Below are positions 9,016 to 19,308 of a stretch of 64,000 bases of DNA, piece after piece. The stretch comes from Desulfuromonadales bacterium (GTDB taxonomy: Bacteria; Desulfobacterota; Desulfuromonadia; Desulfuromonadales; BM103): the NCBI GenBank assembly GCA_030145205.1, contig JAQYVZ010000011.1, forward strand, positions 1 through 64,000. Direction: 5' to 3'. Every line of letters begins with the position of its first letter. Position 1 is the stretch's first letter. A model generated the notes under the pieces. That model was not told the origin of the DNA. It saw only the letters and a list, made by a program, of their open reading frames with translations, and did not search any database. Made by a program: the position numbers and the translations under genes.

Positions 9016-10334
9016 TTACAATTGCTGCCGGGATCATCATGCTGGGGATCCTGGTTTTTGTTCATGAACTGGGCCATTTCTGTATCGCCAAGCTGTGCGG
9101 TGTCAAGGTTCTCAAGTTTTCTCTCGGTTTCGGGCCGCGCCTGCTGGCGAAGCAATGGGGTGAAACGGAATATTGCCTCAGCGCCATTCCTCTGGGTGGT
9201 TATGTACAGATGCTTGGAGAGGGCAGCGGCGAGCAGGGTGAGGAGGCGGCGTTGAGTTCTGCAGAGGAGGCTCGCTCCTTTGCCAAACAGCCTGTTTCGC
9301 GGCGGATGGCGATCATCGCCGCCGGGCCGATCATGAACTTGCTGCTGCCGTTTCTGATCCTGCCCGCAGCGTACCTGATTGGTGTCAATCTGCCAGCTTA
9401 CCTCGATCAGCCGCCCTGTGTCGGCTATGTGATCCCTGACACGGAAGCCAGCGCAGCAGGTTTTCTGCGTGAGGACTGTATCGTCGATATCGGCGGCACG
9501 CCGGTGGGGAGCTGGACCGATACTGGACCGGCCCTAATCAATCGTGCTGGCGAAGAGTTGGTGTTCAAGATTGAGCGTGGTGGTGAGCAGCATGTCCTGT
9601 CGATGCCGGCTGACAACGGTGCCCTGGAAGGTTTGCAGGCGATCGGTTTGTTGCCGCGCCAAGATGCCGTGATTGGAGCTGTTTCGCCGCAAATGCCTGC
9701 GGCTGCAGCGGGGTTGCAGGCCGGCGACCGGATTCTTGCGATCGGCGAACGCGTCGTGTCCTCCTGGTACGATCTTCGGTCGATCATTCAGGAGGTCGGC
9801 GGAGACACTACTGCGTTTCGAGTCCTTCGCAACGAGCAGGTCATGACGTTCGAGATAACACCCTCGCATAAGAGCGATGCGGGCAGCTATTTGATCGGCA
9901 TCGCGCCTTTGCAGGAGACGCTGTTCAAGCGTTTCGCATTTGGGGAAGCTGTTACTGCGGGAGTTGACCGGACATTGGAGCTGATCGATCTGACCCTGGT
10001 GTTCATTCAGAAACTGTTTGCCGGGCATGTCTCCACCAGCAATATCGGTGGCCCCATCACGGTGGTTCAGATTGCCGGACAGGCGGCTCAGACCGACATG
10101 TCGAGCATCCTGAGTGTGTTGGCGTTTCTCAGCATCCAGTTGGGCATCCTGAACCTTCTGCCAATCCCGATCCTTGACGGTGGGCACCTGTTTTTCAACG
10201 TGTTTGAATTGATCTTCCGCAAGCCTCTGTCTATGCGGGCCAGGGAAATCGCTCAGCAAATTGGCCTGGTCATGCTGATTATGTTGATGGTGCTGGCATT
10301 TTATAACGATATCGTACGTATCCTCGGGAGCTAG
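9012..10334 (+). CDS. rseP: Site-2 intramembrane metalloprotease RseP
   Basis: Inner-membrane zinc protease that cleaves anti-sigma factors and remnant signal peptides inside the membrane. HELGH at residues 18-22 holds the zinc ligands and catalytic Glu, and LDGGH near residue 388 supplies the third ligand. Two PDZ domains lie between them (roughly residues 125-205 and 215-285). 440 residues. The ATG overlaps the dxr stop (ATGA), so translation is coupled. No rseA/rpoE pair is in the window, so the substrate is unknown. Confidence 0.95.
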   Translation: MITIAAGIIMLGILVFVHELGHFCIAKLCGVKVLKFSLGFGPRLLAKQWGETEYCLSAIPLGGYVQMLGEGSGEQGEEAALSSAEEARSFAKQPVSRRMAIIAAGPIMNLLLPFLILPAAYLIGVNLPAYLDQPPCVGYVIPDTEASAAGFLREDCIVDIGGTPVGSWTDTGPALINRAGEELVFKIERGGEQHVLSMPADNGALEGLQAIGLLPRQDAVIGAVSPQMPAAAAGLQAGDRILAIGERVVSSWYDLRSIIQEVGGDTTAFRVLRNEQVMTFEITPSHKSDAGSYLIGIAPLQETLFKRFAFGEAVTAGVDRTLELIDLTLVFIQKLFAGHVSTSNIGGPITVVQIAGQAAQTDMSSILSVLAFLSIQLGILNLLPIPILDGGHLFFNVFELIFRKPLSMRAREIAQQIGLVMLIMLMVLAFYNDIVRILGS

Positions 10335-10335
10335 T

Positions 10336-11025
10336 ATGGAACCACGGTTTTTGACGGTTCAGACGGCGACGCCGGGTGGGAGTGTTGCTTTGACAGCGGG
10401 CGATCAGCTGCTCGGTGAATTCTGTCTGAATACGCCCAGACCTGTCGGCGACTGGCTGCTGGATGGGGCGAATACGTTGCTGGAGAGCGCCGGACTGAAG
10501 CTTGCTGATCTGGATGCTTTTGGTATCGTTGCCGGACCGGGGGCGTTTACCGGTCTGCGAGTCGGGATGGCCACTATTAAAGGTCTGGCCATGGCGGTTG
10601 ACAAGCCGGTGGTGGCCGTTTCCTCGCTGGAGTGCCTGGCCTTGCAGGCGCCTTACTGTGCCATGCCGGTCTGTGCCATGCTGGATGCTCGCAAAAAGGA
10701 GGTCTACGTAGCACTCTACGCCCACCAGGGCACGGAAGTGCGTACCTTGGTTGATGAGAGAGTTGTCGCTCCGGAGGATTTTCTTGCGTATTGCCCTGAA
10801 GAGACACTGTTTATCGGCAATGGCGCGACTGCTTATCGGACCCTGCTCATGCGACAGATGGGTCCCAGGGCTCACTTCCTGTCGGGTCTCTACGACCTGC
10901 CGCGAGCGGCACTTGCCGCGCAACTTGTCTACCGAGGTTGGCAGGCGGGGGACGCCTGTTCAGCAGAGCAGATTCAGCCCCGGTATATTCGTCCCTCGGA
11001 GGCGGAGCTCAACATGCCGAAATGA
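10336..11025 (+). CDS. tsaB: tRNA threonylcarbamoyladenosine biosynthesis protein TsaB
   Basis: Partner of TsaD and TsaE in making t6A37 on ANN-decoding tRNAs. The N-terminal segment (L-x-V-x-T-A-T) and the central VAGPGAFTGLRVG motif are characteristic of TsaB, an inactive homologue of TsaD. 229 residues, normal. It starts one base after the rseP stop and so belongs to the uppS-rseP operon. The Sua5/YciO-family protein near 61 kb could supply the earlier step of the same pathway. Confidence 0.93.
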   Translation: MEPRFLTVQTATPGGSVALTAGDQLLGEFCLNTPRPVGDWLLDGANTLLESAGLKLADLDAFGIVAGPGAFTGLRVGMATIKGLAMAVDKPVVAVSSLECLALQAPYCAMPVCAMLDARKKEVYVALYAHQGTEVRTLVDERVVAPEDFLAYCPEETLFIGNGATAYRTLLMRQMGPRAHFLSGLYDLPRAALAAQLVYRGWQAGDACSAEQIQPRYIRPSEAELNMPK

Positions 11026-11048
11026 ACGAATTTTTCGGAATTCATTAG

Positions 11049-11077
11049 TTGACAATTCCGGCTCCAATTCGTTATTT
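11049..11077 (+). promoter_or_regulatory. Promoter of the DUF465 gene
   Basis: A perfect -35 TTGACA, 17-bp spacer and TTATTT (or TATTTT with 18 bp) directly upstream of the small gene. Confidence 0.55.
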
Positions 11078-11135
11078 TCTAAGGGAGGAAACCGGTTGGA
11101 CAGGTTGATATAAACCCCCAGCTCAGGAGGTGCAC

Positions 11136-11360
11136 ATGACAGAAACCGAGCAGACGTTGACCCAGCGGCTTTGTGAAGAGAATCCCCGCTTCAGAAAGCT
11201 GCACGAAGAACACACTTTGTTCGAGAAACAACTGCAAGAGCTGGACGATAGAGTCTATCTCACTGCTGAAGATGAACTCGACCGGAAAAAGCTTCAGAAG
11301 TTGAAACTTGCAGGCAAAGACGAAATGGAGAAAATTCTGCAAGAATATCGACCTGAATGA
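11136..11360 (+). CDS. DUF465 / YdcH-family small protein
   Basis: 74-residue, highly charged, all-helical protein with the DUF465 pattern: a FRKLHEEH segment, a loop with L-T-A-E-D-E, then a K/L-rich second helix ending near the C terminus. The family folds as a short coiled-coil hairpin; its function is not established. A strong AGGAGG site precedes the ATG, and a GTG two codons upstream is less well spaced. It is monocistronic, with its own promoter and an intrinsic terminator. Confidence 0.85.
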   Translation: MTETEQTLTQRLCEENPRFRKLHEEHTLFEKQLQELDDRVYLTAEDELDRKKLQKLKLAGKDEMEKILQEYRPE

Positions 11361-11421
11361 GCTGGTCTGATTGTATAGTTCAACGTTGCTGACGCGTAAA
11401 AGCGTGTCAATTGTGACTGAG

Positions 11422-11455
11422 GCGGGCATTTCCCTGTAAAGGAATGCCCGCTTTT
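11422..11455 (+). terminator. Intrinsic terminator of the DUF465 gene
   Basis: GCGGGCATTTCC pairs with GGAATGCCCGC (one bulged T) around a 7-base loop and is followed by TTTT. Confidence 0.8.
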
Positions 11456-11466
11456 CTATTTTTGGG

Positions 11467-11490
11467 CTTTACCGGCCCCCCCCGGTAAAG
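11467..11490 (+). promoter_or_regulatory. Inverted repeat with C6 loop upstream of ilvD
   Basis: CTTTACCGG and CCGGTAAAG are perfect 9-bp inverted arms separated by six C. It lies 12 bp after the terminator of the previous gene and 94 bp before ilvD, with no T-run, so it could be an operator or an mRNA 5' structure. Confidence 0.4.
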
Positions 11491-11518
11491 GTATATAGAA
11501 AAGATATGTTTTTTTCGA

Positions 11519-11533
11519 TGTAACGATGTTACA
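11519..11533 (+). promoter_or_regulatory. Palindromic operator candidate upstream of ilvD
   Basis: TGTAAC-GAT-GTTACA is a perfect 6-bp inverted repeat with a 3-bp centre, 51 bp before the ilvD ATG. Its size and symmetry fit a dimeric regulator, but I cannot name the family. Confidence 0.4.
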
Positions 11534-11584
11534 CTTTTTAACTTATCCGAACCACTCACATAAATCACGAAGGAGAGGGCGTCA

Positions 11585-13252
11585 ATGAGCCAGAAACGCA
11601 GTGATGCTATTACTCAGGGTTTCGAAAGAACACCGCATCGGGCGCTACTGAAAGGAACGGGAGTTCCACAGCAGCAGATGGATAAACCTTTCATCGGGAT
11701 CGCGTCCTCGTTTACCGATCTGATTCCCGGCCATACCGGGATGCGGGATCTGGAACGCTTTATCGAAAAAGGTGTGCACAGCGGCGGTGGCCACTCTTTC
11801 ATTTTTGGCATCCCGGGTGTCTGCGACGGCATTGCCATGGGCCACAAGGGGATGCACTACTCCCTGCCGACCCGTGAGCTGATTGCCGACATGGTAGAGT
11901 CGATCGCCGAGGCACATCGTCTCGACGGTCTGGTACTGCTGACCAACTGCGACAAGATCACTCCTGGTATGTTGATGGCGGCGGCGCGACTCGACATTCC
12001 TTGCATCGTCGTCACCGCTGGACCGATGATGACTGGGTCCGGCCGGGAAGGGCGACGTTACTCCTTTGTGACCGACACCTTCGAGGCGATGGCCCAGTTC
12101 AAGGCCGGCGTGATCGATGAAAAAGAACTGAAAGTCTGTGAAGACCACGCCTGCCCGACGGCCGGTTCCTGTCAGGGTCTGTTTACGGCCAACACCATGG
12201 CCATTTTGACCGAAACCCTTGGCATGAGCCTGATGCGCTGCGGGACCTCTCTGGCGGTCTCTTCGATGAAGAAGCGTCTTGCTTTTGCCAGCGGCGAGCG
12301 GATTGTCGACCTGGTTCGCGAACAAATCACTCCGCGCCAGATCCTGACCAAAGAAGCGTTCGAAAACGCTATCCGCGTCGACCTGGCCCTCGGTGGCTCG
12401 ACCAATACGGTTCTGCACCTCCTGTCAATTGCCCACGAAGCTGGAGTTGATCTACCTCTGGAGGACTTTGATCGTCTCGGTCGTGAAACGCCACAGCTCG
12501 CCTCGATGAACCCGGGCGGTATCCACTTCATGGAAGATCTGGATGCGGCCGGCGGTGTGCCGGCGGTGCTTTACCAGCTGCGCGACCAGATTGCAGATAA
12601 CCCGACCCTGACCGGTCCGTCGATCAAGGAGATTATCTCCTGCGTGAAGTCGGTGGATGACGAGGTGGTGCATGATGTCGCCAGCCCGGTGCGGGCTGAA
12701 GGCGGCTTGGCCGTACTGTTCGGCAACCTGGCACCGAAAGGGGCTGTGGTCAAACAGTCCGGTGTTTCTGAAAAAATGATGACCTTTGAGGGTCGCGCAC
12801 GTTGCTTTGACTCTGAGGAAGCGGCCATGGACGCCTTGATGGGCGGCCAGGTTGTGGCTGGCGACGTGGTCGTCATCCGTTACGAAGGGCCAAAAGGCGG
12901 CCCTGGTATGAGGGAGATGCTCGCCCCGACCGCTACCCTGATGGGTCTCGGTCTGGGCGACAGTGTCGCCTTGGTTACCGATGGGCGTTTCTCCGGCGGA
13001 ACCCGTGGCCCGTGTATTGGCCATATTTCACCGGAGGCCGCAGAAGGCGGACCGATTGCGCTGGTTCAGGATGGCGACAAGGTTCTTCTCGATATTCCAC
13101 AGCGTAAACTCGAACTGCTGGTGGATGAGGAAGAACTGGCGAAACGCCGGGCGAACTGGGTCGCTCCCGAACCGAAGATCAAAACCGGCTGGTTGGCGCG
13201 TTACGCCAAGGTCGTTACCTCCGCATATACGGGGGCGGTTTGCAAGGCTTGA
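11585..13252 (+). CDS. ilvD: Dihydroxy-acid dehydratase
   Basis: Iron-sulfur dehydratase of valine, isoleucine and leucine synthesis, converting dihydroxy acids to 2-keto acids. 555 residues. SFTDLIPGH near residue 42, CDGIAMGH at 80, NCDKITPG at 121 and CPTAGSCQG at 190 are the IlvD/Edd family blocks; C122 and C196 are clear cluster ligands. It is first in the ilvD-ilvB-ilvN group and is preceded by two inverted repeats and an AAGGAGAG ribosome-binding site. Confidence 0.97.
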   Translation: MSQKRSDAITQGFERTPHRALLKGTGVPQQQMDKPFIGIASSFTDLIPGHTGMRDLERFIEKGVHSGGGHSFIFGIPGVCDGIAMGHKGMHYSLPTRELIADMVESIAEAHRLDGLVLLTNCDKITPGMLMAAARLDIPCIVVTAGPMMTGSGREGRRYSFVTDTFEAMAQFKAGVIDEKELKVCEDHACPTAGSCQGLFTANTMAILTETLGMSLMRCGTSLAVSSMKKRLAFASGERIVDLVREQITPRQILTKEAFENAIRVDLALGGSTNTVLHLLSIAHEAGVDLPLEDFDRLGRETPQLASMNPGGIHFMEDLDAAGGVPAVLYQLRDQIADNPTLTGPSIKEIISCVKSVDDEVVHDVASPVRAEGGLAVLFGNLAPKGAVVKQSGVSEKMMTFEGRARCFDSEEAAMDALMGGQVVAGDVVVIRYEGPKGGPGMREMLAPTATLMGLGLGDSVALVTDGRFSGGTRGPCIGHISPEAAEGGPIALVQDGDKVLLDIPQRKLELLVDEEELAKRRANWVAPEPKIKTGWLARYAKVVTSAYTGAVCKA

Positions 13253-13330
13253 TTGAAAAGCCTCTTGATTCGCTAACTTCACCATAACGGCTGATTGTGG
13301 TGACAACGATAGATTGCAGGGAGATAGCTT

Positions 13331-15025
13331 GTGAAACTGACTGGATCAAAAATTTTACTTGAATGTCTGGCGCTTGAAGGGGTCGAGACGATTTTCGGTT
13401 ACCCTGGCGGAACAGTCATCAATATCTACAATGACTTGATGGACTCTCCGGTCAAGCATGTTCTGACTCGTCATGAACAGGCGGCGGTACACGCCGCTGA
13501 CGGCTATGCCCGGGCCACTGGCAAGGTTGGCGTTGCCCTCGCGACCAGTGGCCCCGGTGCCACTAACACTATTACCGGTATTGCGACCGCATATATGGAC
13601 TCGATTCCGATGGTGGTGATCTCCGGTCAGGTGCCGACGCCGTTGATTGGTAATGATGCTTTTCAGGAAGCGGACATCATGGGCATCACCCGTCCGGTGA
13701 CTAAGCACAATTACCTGGTACGGGACGTTAAGGAACTTCCCAAGATCATCAAACAGGCCTTTTATATCGCCCGGACCGGTCGGCCCGGCCCGGTCGTGGT
13801 TGACCTGCCAAAAGATGTGCAGATGGACGAGGCCACCTTCGAGTATCCCGATAAGGTGGAGTTGCGCGGCTACAAGCCGAACTACAGTGGCAACCTGCGC
13901 ATGATCAAGAAGGCGGCCAGCATGATTCTGGCTGCGAAGAAGCCGGTCCTTTACGTAGGTGGCGGCGCCACACTTACCGACGCTCATGCTGAACTCATGG
14001 AGTTGGCTGAGTTGACCCAGGCGCCGGTGACCACCACCCTGATGGGTATGGCCAGCTTCCCGACGACGCATCCTTTGTCACTTGGTATGCTCGGCATGCA
14101 TGGCACCTATTATGCCAATATGGCGGTGACTAACTCCGACCTGTTAATCGCTTTGGGCGCACGTTTCGATGACCGGGTCACCGGCAAGATTGCGACCTTT
14201 GCTCCCAACGCCAAGATCATTCATGTTGATATCGACCCGACGTCGATCAAGAAAAACGTGCGGGTTGACCTGCCGATCGTTGGTGATTTGCGTGATGTTC
14301 TCAAAAAGCTTCTCAAACAGTTGGGTGAGAAGGAGAACGAGGTCAAGACGACTGTTGACGGACTGCAGCCATGGCACGACGAAATCACCGAATGGCGCGA
14401 GAAGCATCCGATGTCTTACAAGGCATCCAAGTCGGTGATCAAGCCGCAGTACGTCATTGAAAAGCTACGTGAGCTGTCAAACGACGATGCGATTGTCACC
14501 ACCGAAGTCGGCCAGCACCAGATGTGGGCCGCGCAGTTCTTCGATTTTATCCAGCCGCGGACCTTTCTGTCATCCGGTGGCCTCGGGACGATGGGCTACG
14601 GCCTGCCGGCGGCCCTGGGAGCCCAGGTGGCCTTCCCGAAGCGACAGGTGATCGACATCTCCGGTGACGGTTCTTTTCAGATGAACTCGCAAGAGTTGGC
14701 GACTCTGGTGCAGTATCGTTTGCCGGTCAAGATCGTCATCCTTAATAACAACTTCCTCGGCATGGTGCGCCAGTGGCAGCAGCTCTTCTTTGATAAGCGC
14801 TACAGCCAGACCTGCATGGAGCTGCCGATCGATTTTGTCAAGCTGGCCGAAGCCTACGGCGCGACCGGCCTACGGACCTCCAAGGTGGACGAGGTGGAGG
14901 ATGTCATCAAGAAGGCTTTCGAGACTGACGGCCCGGTTATCATGGAGTTTAAGGTGGCCCGTGAGGAGAACGTGCTGCCGATGGTCCCGGCCGGAGCCGG
15001 CCTGAATGAGATGGTTCTGGGCTAA
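13331..15025 (+). CDS. ilvB: Acetolactate synthase large subunit
   Basis: Thiamine-diphosphate enzyme condensing pyruvate with pyruvate or 2-ketobutyrate. Begins with GTG. The FGYPGG motif (about residue 23) and catalytic Glu in RHEQAA (about 47) mark the Pyr domain, and the TPP/Mg site [11 protein letters not shown] with downstream NNN lies near residue 450. 564 residues, normal for biosynthetic AHAS. The small subunit gene follows directly, so this is the anabolic form rather than catabolic AlsS. Confidence 0.96.
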   Translation: MKLTGSKILLECLALEGVETIFGYPGGTVINIYNDLMDSPVKHVLTRHEQAAVHAADGYARATGKVGVALATSGPGATNTITGIATAYMDSIPMVVISGQVPTPLIGNDAFQEADIMGITRPVTKHNYLVRDVKELPKIIKQAFYIARTGRPGPVVVDLPKDVQMDEATFEYPDKVELRGYKPNYSGNLRMIKKAASMILAAKKPVLYVGGGATLTDAHAELMELAELTQAPVTTTLMGMASFPTTHPLSLGMLGMHGTYYANMAVTNSDLLIALGARFDDRVTGKIATFAPNAKIIHVDIDPTSIKKNVRVDLPIVGDLRDVLKKLLKQLGEKENEVKTTVDGLQPWHDEITEWREKHPMSYKASKSVIKPQYVIEKLRELSNDDAIVTTEVGQHQMWAAQFFDFIQPRTFLSSGGLGTMGYGLPAALGAQVAFPKRQVIDISGDGSFQMNSQELATLVQYRLPVKIVILNNNFLGMVRQWQQLFFDKRYSQTCMELPIDFVKLAEAYGATGLRTSKVDEVEDVIKKAFETDGPVIMEFKVAREENVLPMVPAGAGLNEMVLG

Positions 15026-15103
15026 TCGAGATCGTTCTCGCGTCTTGAGCACTTTGGCTAGAGTAAAATCAATCAACTCTTAGTGAGTTTTGGAGTAGAA
15101 AAA

Positions 15104-15598
15104 ATGAGACATACCATTTCGGTTCTCGTTGAAAATGAATTCGGCGTGTTGTCACGGGTTTCCGGCCTGTTTTCCGGGCGAGGTTTTAATATTGAGAGCC
15201 TGTCTGTGGCACCGGCCCTTGATCCGACCATTTCGCGGATGACGATTGTCACCTCGGGTGACGACAATGTTCTGGAGCAGATTGTCAAGCAGCTCAACAA
15301 GCTTATCGACACCATCAAGATCATCGATTTCACCGGCGAAGACTTTGTCGAGCGGGAAATGGCGTTGGTCAAGATTGCTTGTGAAGATCGCAACCGTGCG
15401 GAAATACTCAGGATTTGCGATATTTTTCGTGGCAAGGTCGTCGACGTGACTCCGAAGAGCTACACCATGGAAGTGACCGGCGCGCCGGCCAAGATCGACG
15501 CTGTCATGAACCTGCTACAGCCGCTCGGCGTCAAAGAACTGGTACGTACCGGGCCAGTGGTCATTGGTCGCGGTCCGAAGGGCTGGAAATCGGCATAA
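15104..15598 (+). CDS. ilvN: Acetolactate synthase small (regulatory) subunit
   Basis: 164-residue regulatory subunit that binds valine. The ACT domain at the N terminus (ISVLVENEFGVLSRVSGLF, then RGFNIESL) is followed by the IlvN C-terminal domain. I start at the ATG preceded by TGGAG; an upstream in-frame GTG has no good site. In Geobacter-type clusters ilvC normally follows; here a 139-bp non-coding gap and psd follow instead. Confidence 0.95.
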   Translation: MRHTISVLVENEFGVLSRVSGLFSGRGFNIESLSVAPALDPTISRMTIVTSGDDNVLEQIVKQLNKLIDTIKIIDFTGEDFVEREMALVKIACEDRNRAEILRICDIFRGKVVDVTPKSYTMEVTGAPAKIDAVMNLLQPLGVKELVRTGPVVIGRGPKGWKSA

Positions 15599-15627
15599 GG
15601 GCTGATATGCAGATTGCAGAATAATAG

Positions 15628-15656
15628 TTGGCCGGACACCGCTGTTGTGGTATAAG
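15628..15656 (+). promoter_or_regulatory. Promoter candidate of psd-pssA with embedded inverted repeat
   Basis: TTGGCC, 17-bp spacer, TATAAG. A perfect 7-bp inverted repeat (CGGACAC at 15633, GTGTCCG ending at 15662) spans the spacer and -10 region and could be an operator. Confidence 0.45.
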
Positions 15657-15680
15657 TGTCCGCCGTTTAACAATTAAATT

Positions 15681-15708
15681 ATGGAGGCAGCCTTCGGGTT
15701 GCCTCCAT
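15681..15708 (+). terminator. UUCG-capped hairpin between ilvN and psd
   Basis: A 12-bp stem (ATGGAGGCAGCC with GGTTGCCTCCAT, one G-U pair) closed by a C-UUCG-G tetraloop, the most stable common loop. Only GATTTCATC follows, not a clean T-run, so it may block RNA decay behind ilvN rather than terminate fully. Confidence 0.5.
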
Positions 15709-15737
15709 GATTTCATCAACAGGAAGCGACCCTGAAT

Positions 15738-16385
15738 TTGAAAAACAAGCATCAAGCGATTGCCGTGGAGGGTTATCCCTTCATCGGCTTTTTTGCCTTT
15801 TTGACATTGCTGTTTGGCGTGCTGGACTGGACGTTACTGGCTCTGCCGCTTTTGGCCCTGACCCTGTTCAGTATCTACTTCTTCCGTAACCCGGAGCGAC
15901 ACATTCCCGAAGGGGAACAGCTTATTGTTGCACCGGCCGACGGCAAAGTCATATTTGCCGGCAAGGTCACGGAAGAGCGCTACTTCGGCGGCGCTGAAGT
16001 CTTTAAAATCAGCATTTTCATGAACGTGTTTAACGTACATGTAAACCGCGCGCCGCTGAGCGGCAAGGTGGTTGAGCAGTTTTACAATCGCGGTCAGTTC
16101 CTCAATGCGTCTCTCGACAAGGCCAGTCTGCAGAATGAGCAGGCTGGAATGCTGATGGAGACGACTGACGGTCAGCGCATCCTGTGCGTGCAGATCGCAG
16201 GGTTGATTGCCCGTCGAATCGTGACTTATCCGGTTGTCGATGATATGCTGGAGCGTGGTTGTCGCTATGGCCTGATCCGGTTTGGTTCTCGTGTTGATCT
16301 TTATCTGCCTGTCGAGACCGATATCCGTGTGATGCTGGGCGATCATACCGTCGGAGGGGAAACCGTGATGGGAGTTTTGTCATGA
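15738..16385 (+). CDS. psd: Phosphatidylserine decarboxylase proenzyme
   Basis: Pyruvoyl-dependent membrane enzyme making phosphatidylethanolamine. 215 residues, the short form found in Geobacter relatives and archaea. Two hydrophobic N-terminal stretches are followed by VAPADGKV, VFNVHVNRAP and the self-cleavage site FGS at residues 182-184, where Ser184 would become the pyruvoyl group. The start is TTG with only a distant AGGAAG, so the exact N terminus is uncertain. The stop overlaps the pssA ATG, and the two enzymes catalyse consecutive steps. Confidence 0.93.
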   Translation: MKNKHQAIAVEGYPFIGFFAFLTLLFGVLDWTLLALPLLALTLFSIYFFRNPERHIPEGEQLIVAPADGKVIFAGKVTEERYFGGAEVFKISIFMNVFNVHVNRAPLSGKVVEQFYNRGQFLNASLDKASLQNEQAGMLMETTDGQRILCVQIAGLIARRIVTYPVVDDMLERGCRYGLIRFGSRVDLYLPVETDIRVMLGDHTVGGETVMGVLS

Positions 16386-17182
16386 GTGACAAAGAACAAT
16401 TACAAGACCGGCGTGAGGGTCTGCGTCGGGGCGTTTATATCCTACCGAACCTGATGACCACTGGTGGTTTATTCGCTGGTTTTTACGGAATTGTCGCGAC
16501 AACCAAAGGCGACTATCAAATCGCCGCCTGGTTTATCCTGATCTCGGCTGTTTTTGACACCCTTGATGGCAAGGTGGCTCGTCTGACCGGAACCTGTAGC
16601 AAGTTCGGGGTCGAATATGATTCCTTGGCGGACCTGGTGGCATTCGGGGTTGCTCCCGGACTTCTGATGTATTCCTGGGCTTTGACATCCTTCGGTAAAT
16701 TTGGTTGGCTGGCAGCTTTCCTCTATGTTGTTTGCGGCGCATTGCGCCTGGCGCGTTTCAACGTCCAGGTCGAAACTGTCGAGTCGAAGCGTTTTGTCGG
16801 TTTGCCTATTCCGGCCGCGGCCGGGATGGTGGCGTCCTGCGTTCTGCTGTTCTATCATTTGGGTGGTTCCGGTGATATCAAGAAGGTGTCGGTGCTTCTG
16901 CTGATCTACGTGCTCGCTTACCTGATGGTCAGCAATTTCAGTTACTACTCCTTCAAGGACCCGGAGCTGGTTAAACGGCAGCCGTTCAGCACCCTGGTGA
17001 TTGCCATTATCTTCATCATTGTGGTGGTCGCTCAACCGGAAATTATGCTGTTCCTGATGGCGTCGGCCTTCATGGTTTCCGGGCCGATCGGCGCTGTGCT
17101 GAAGCATTTTCGCAAGCCGGCTGCGAAGGTCACCGCCGCAGAGAACGATGCTGCAGCCGGGATGTATTCTGCAAAAAAATAA
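16382..17182 (+). CDS. pssA: CDP-diacylglycerol-serine O-phosphatidyltransferase
   Basis: Integral membrane enzyme that makes phosphatidylserine from CDP-diacylglycerol and serine; Psd then decarboxylates the product. The CDP-alcohol phosphotransferase signature D-G-x2-A-R-x8-G-x3-D-x3-D is complete around residues 60-84. 266 residues, with several hydrophobic segments. Translation is coupled to psd by an ATGA overlap. A promoter and T-box follow before leuA. Confidence 0.95.
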   Translation: MSDKEQLQDRREGLRRGVYILPNLMTTGGLFAGFYGIVATTKGDYQIAAWFILISAVFDTLDGKVARLTGTCSKFGVEYDSLADLVAFGVAPGLLMYSWALTSFGKFGWLAAFLYVVCGALRLARFNVQVETVESKRFVGLPIPAAAGMVASCVLLFYHLGGSGDIKKVSVLLLIYVLAYLMVSNFSYYSFKDPELVKRQPFSTLVIAIIFIIVVVAQPEIMLFLMASAFMVSGPIGAVLKHFRKPAAKVTAAENDAAAGMYSAKK

Positions 17183-17191
17183 GAGTTAAGC

Positions 17192-17220
17192 TTGACAAGC
17201 TTTCCGCTTTATTGTTTAAC
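17192..17220 (+). promoter_or_regulatory. Promoter of the T-box/leuA transcript
   Basis: TTGACA, 17-bp spacer, TTTAAC. It is placed so that transcription begins just before the first conserved T-box element. Confidence 0.65.
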
Positions 17221-17229
17221 TTGCCTAAA

Positions 17230-17477
17230 TTCTGAAAGCGTTGAAGAGGAGTAGTAGGGTCCCTCAAGCGTTCCAGAGAGCCGGTGGTTGCTGCAAACCG
17301 GTACGCTGAAACCTGAACTCGCCTCCGAGCTGTGGACGTGAACGGGCCTCTGGCCTGAGTAATTTCCACCGTGATCCTGCGAAAATGGAAACAATGAGGG
17401 CTCCGATCCATGGGGCCAAAACAGGGTGGTACCGCGAAGCGTAAGCTCTCGCCCCTGACCGGGGCGGGAGCTTTTTT
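17230..17477 (+). promoter_or_regulatory. T-box riboswitch, leucine (CUC specifier)
   Basis: tRNA-sensing leader that controls leuA by transcription attenuation. Seen directly: an AGTA element near 17250, the distal stem I block AGAGAGCCGGTGGTTGCTG at 17275-17293, a specifier loop containing GAA-CTC-GCC (17315-17323) and the T-box proper AGGGTGGTACCGCG at 17423-17436. The UGGU bulge in the last pairs with the ACCA 3' end of an uncharged tRNA. A strong terminator follows. CUC is read by tRNA-Leu(GAG), which is encoded at 63.3 kb in this window with A as discriminator base. leuA T-boxes are known in delta-proteobacteria. Confidence 0.93.
17445..17477 (+). terminator. T-box terminator
   Basis: GCTCTCGCCCC pairs with GGGGCGGGAGC (one G-U) around TGACC, followed by six T. 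Uncharged tRNA-Leu should stabilise the alternative antiterminator formed with the T-box sequence. Confidence 0.92.
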
Positions 17478-17519
17478 ATTTGTCTCATCCGCACAAACTT
17501 TATGGAAGGAGGTGGTCCC

Positions 17520-17629
17520 GTGGAAGGTGATCTAGATGGTCTACGAAATTGCAGTCTCGTACATGAACATTCCCTGTCCGGGCCACTCCGGACTCGATGT
17601 CCACTTCAGGACGGTTTGAGGAGAAAGCT

Positions 17630-17633
<4 letters not shown>
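17520..17633 (+). CDS. Leucine-rich upstream ORF coupled to leuA
   Basis: A GTG-started frame of 37 codons, preceded by a full AAGGAGGT at 17506-17513 with a 6-base spacer, a better site than that of leuA itself. Its TGA overlaps the leuA ATG (ATGA). Eight of 37 residues are Leu, spread along the peptide (residues 5, 8, 13, 19, 23, 29, 33, 37). It lies wholly after the T-box terminator, so it is made only on read-through transcripts. It contains a perfect 6-bp inverted repeat (GTCCGG, CCGGAC). No homologue is recognised. It may be a coupling or leader peptide, or a chance frame. Confidence 0.45.
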
Positions 17634-19171
<1,538 letters not shown>

Positions 19172-19217
19172 TTCCCCGGTCGCCTGGTGCGGCGCGAGGT
19201 TTTTCATTGCAAAACAG

Positions 19218-19250
19218 GCGGCAGATCGGTAATCTTCGGTCTGCCGCTTT
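19218..19250 (+). terminator. Hairpin between leuA and leuC
   Basis: GCGGCAGATC pairs with GGTCTGCCGC (one G-U) around a 10-base loop, followed by TTTC. A weak terminator or RNA-stabilising structure in the 137-bp leuA-leuC gap. Confidence 0.45.
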
Positions 19251-19308
19251 CATAAAACATCCAGGGCGCGGACCTGTTTAAGGTCACTGCCTGTTCAAGG
19301 AGAGATGC

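Noticed and set aside
17597-17629. An 11-codon N-terminal extension of leuA from an earlier ATG.
   Set aside because: No ribosome-binding site there, while GAGGAG is ideally placed for the later ATG that gives the normal LeuA length.
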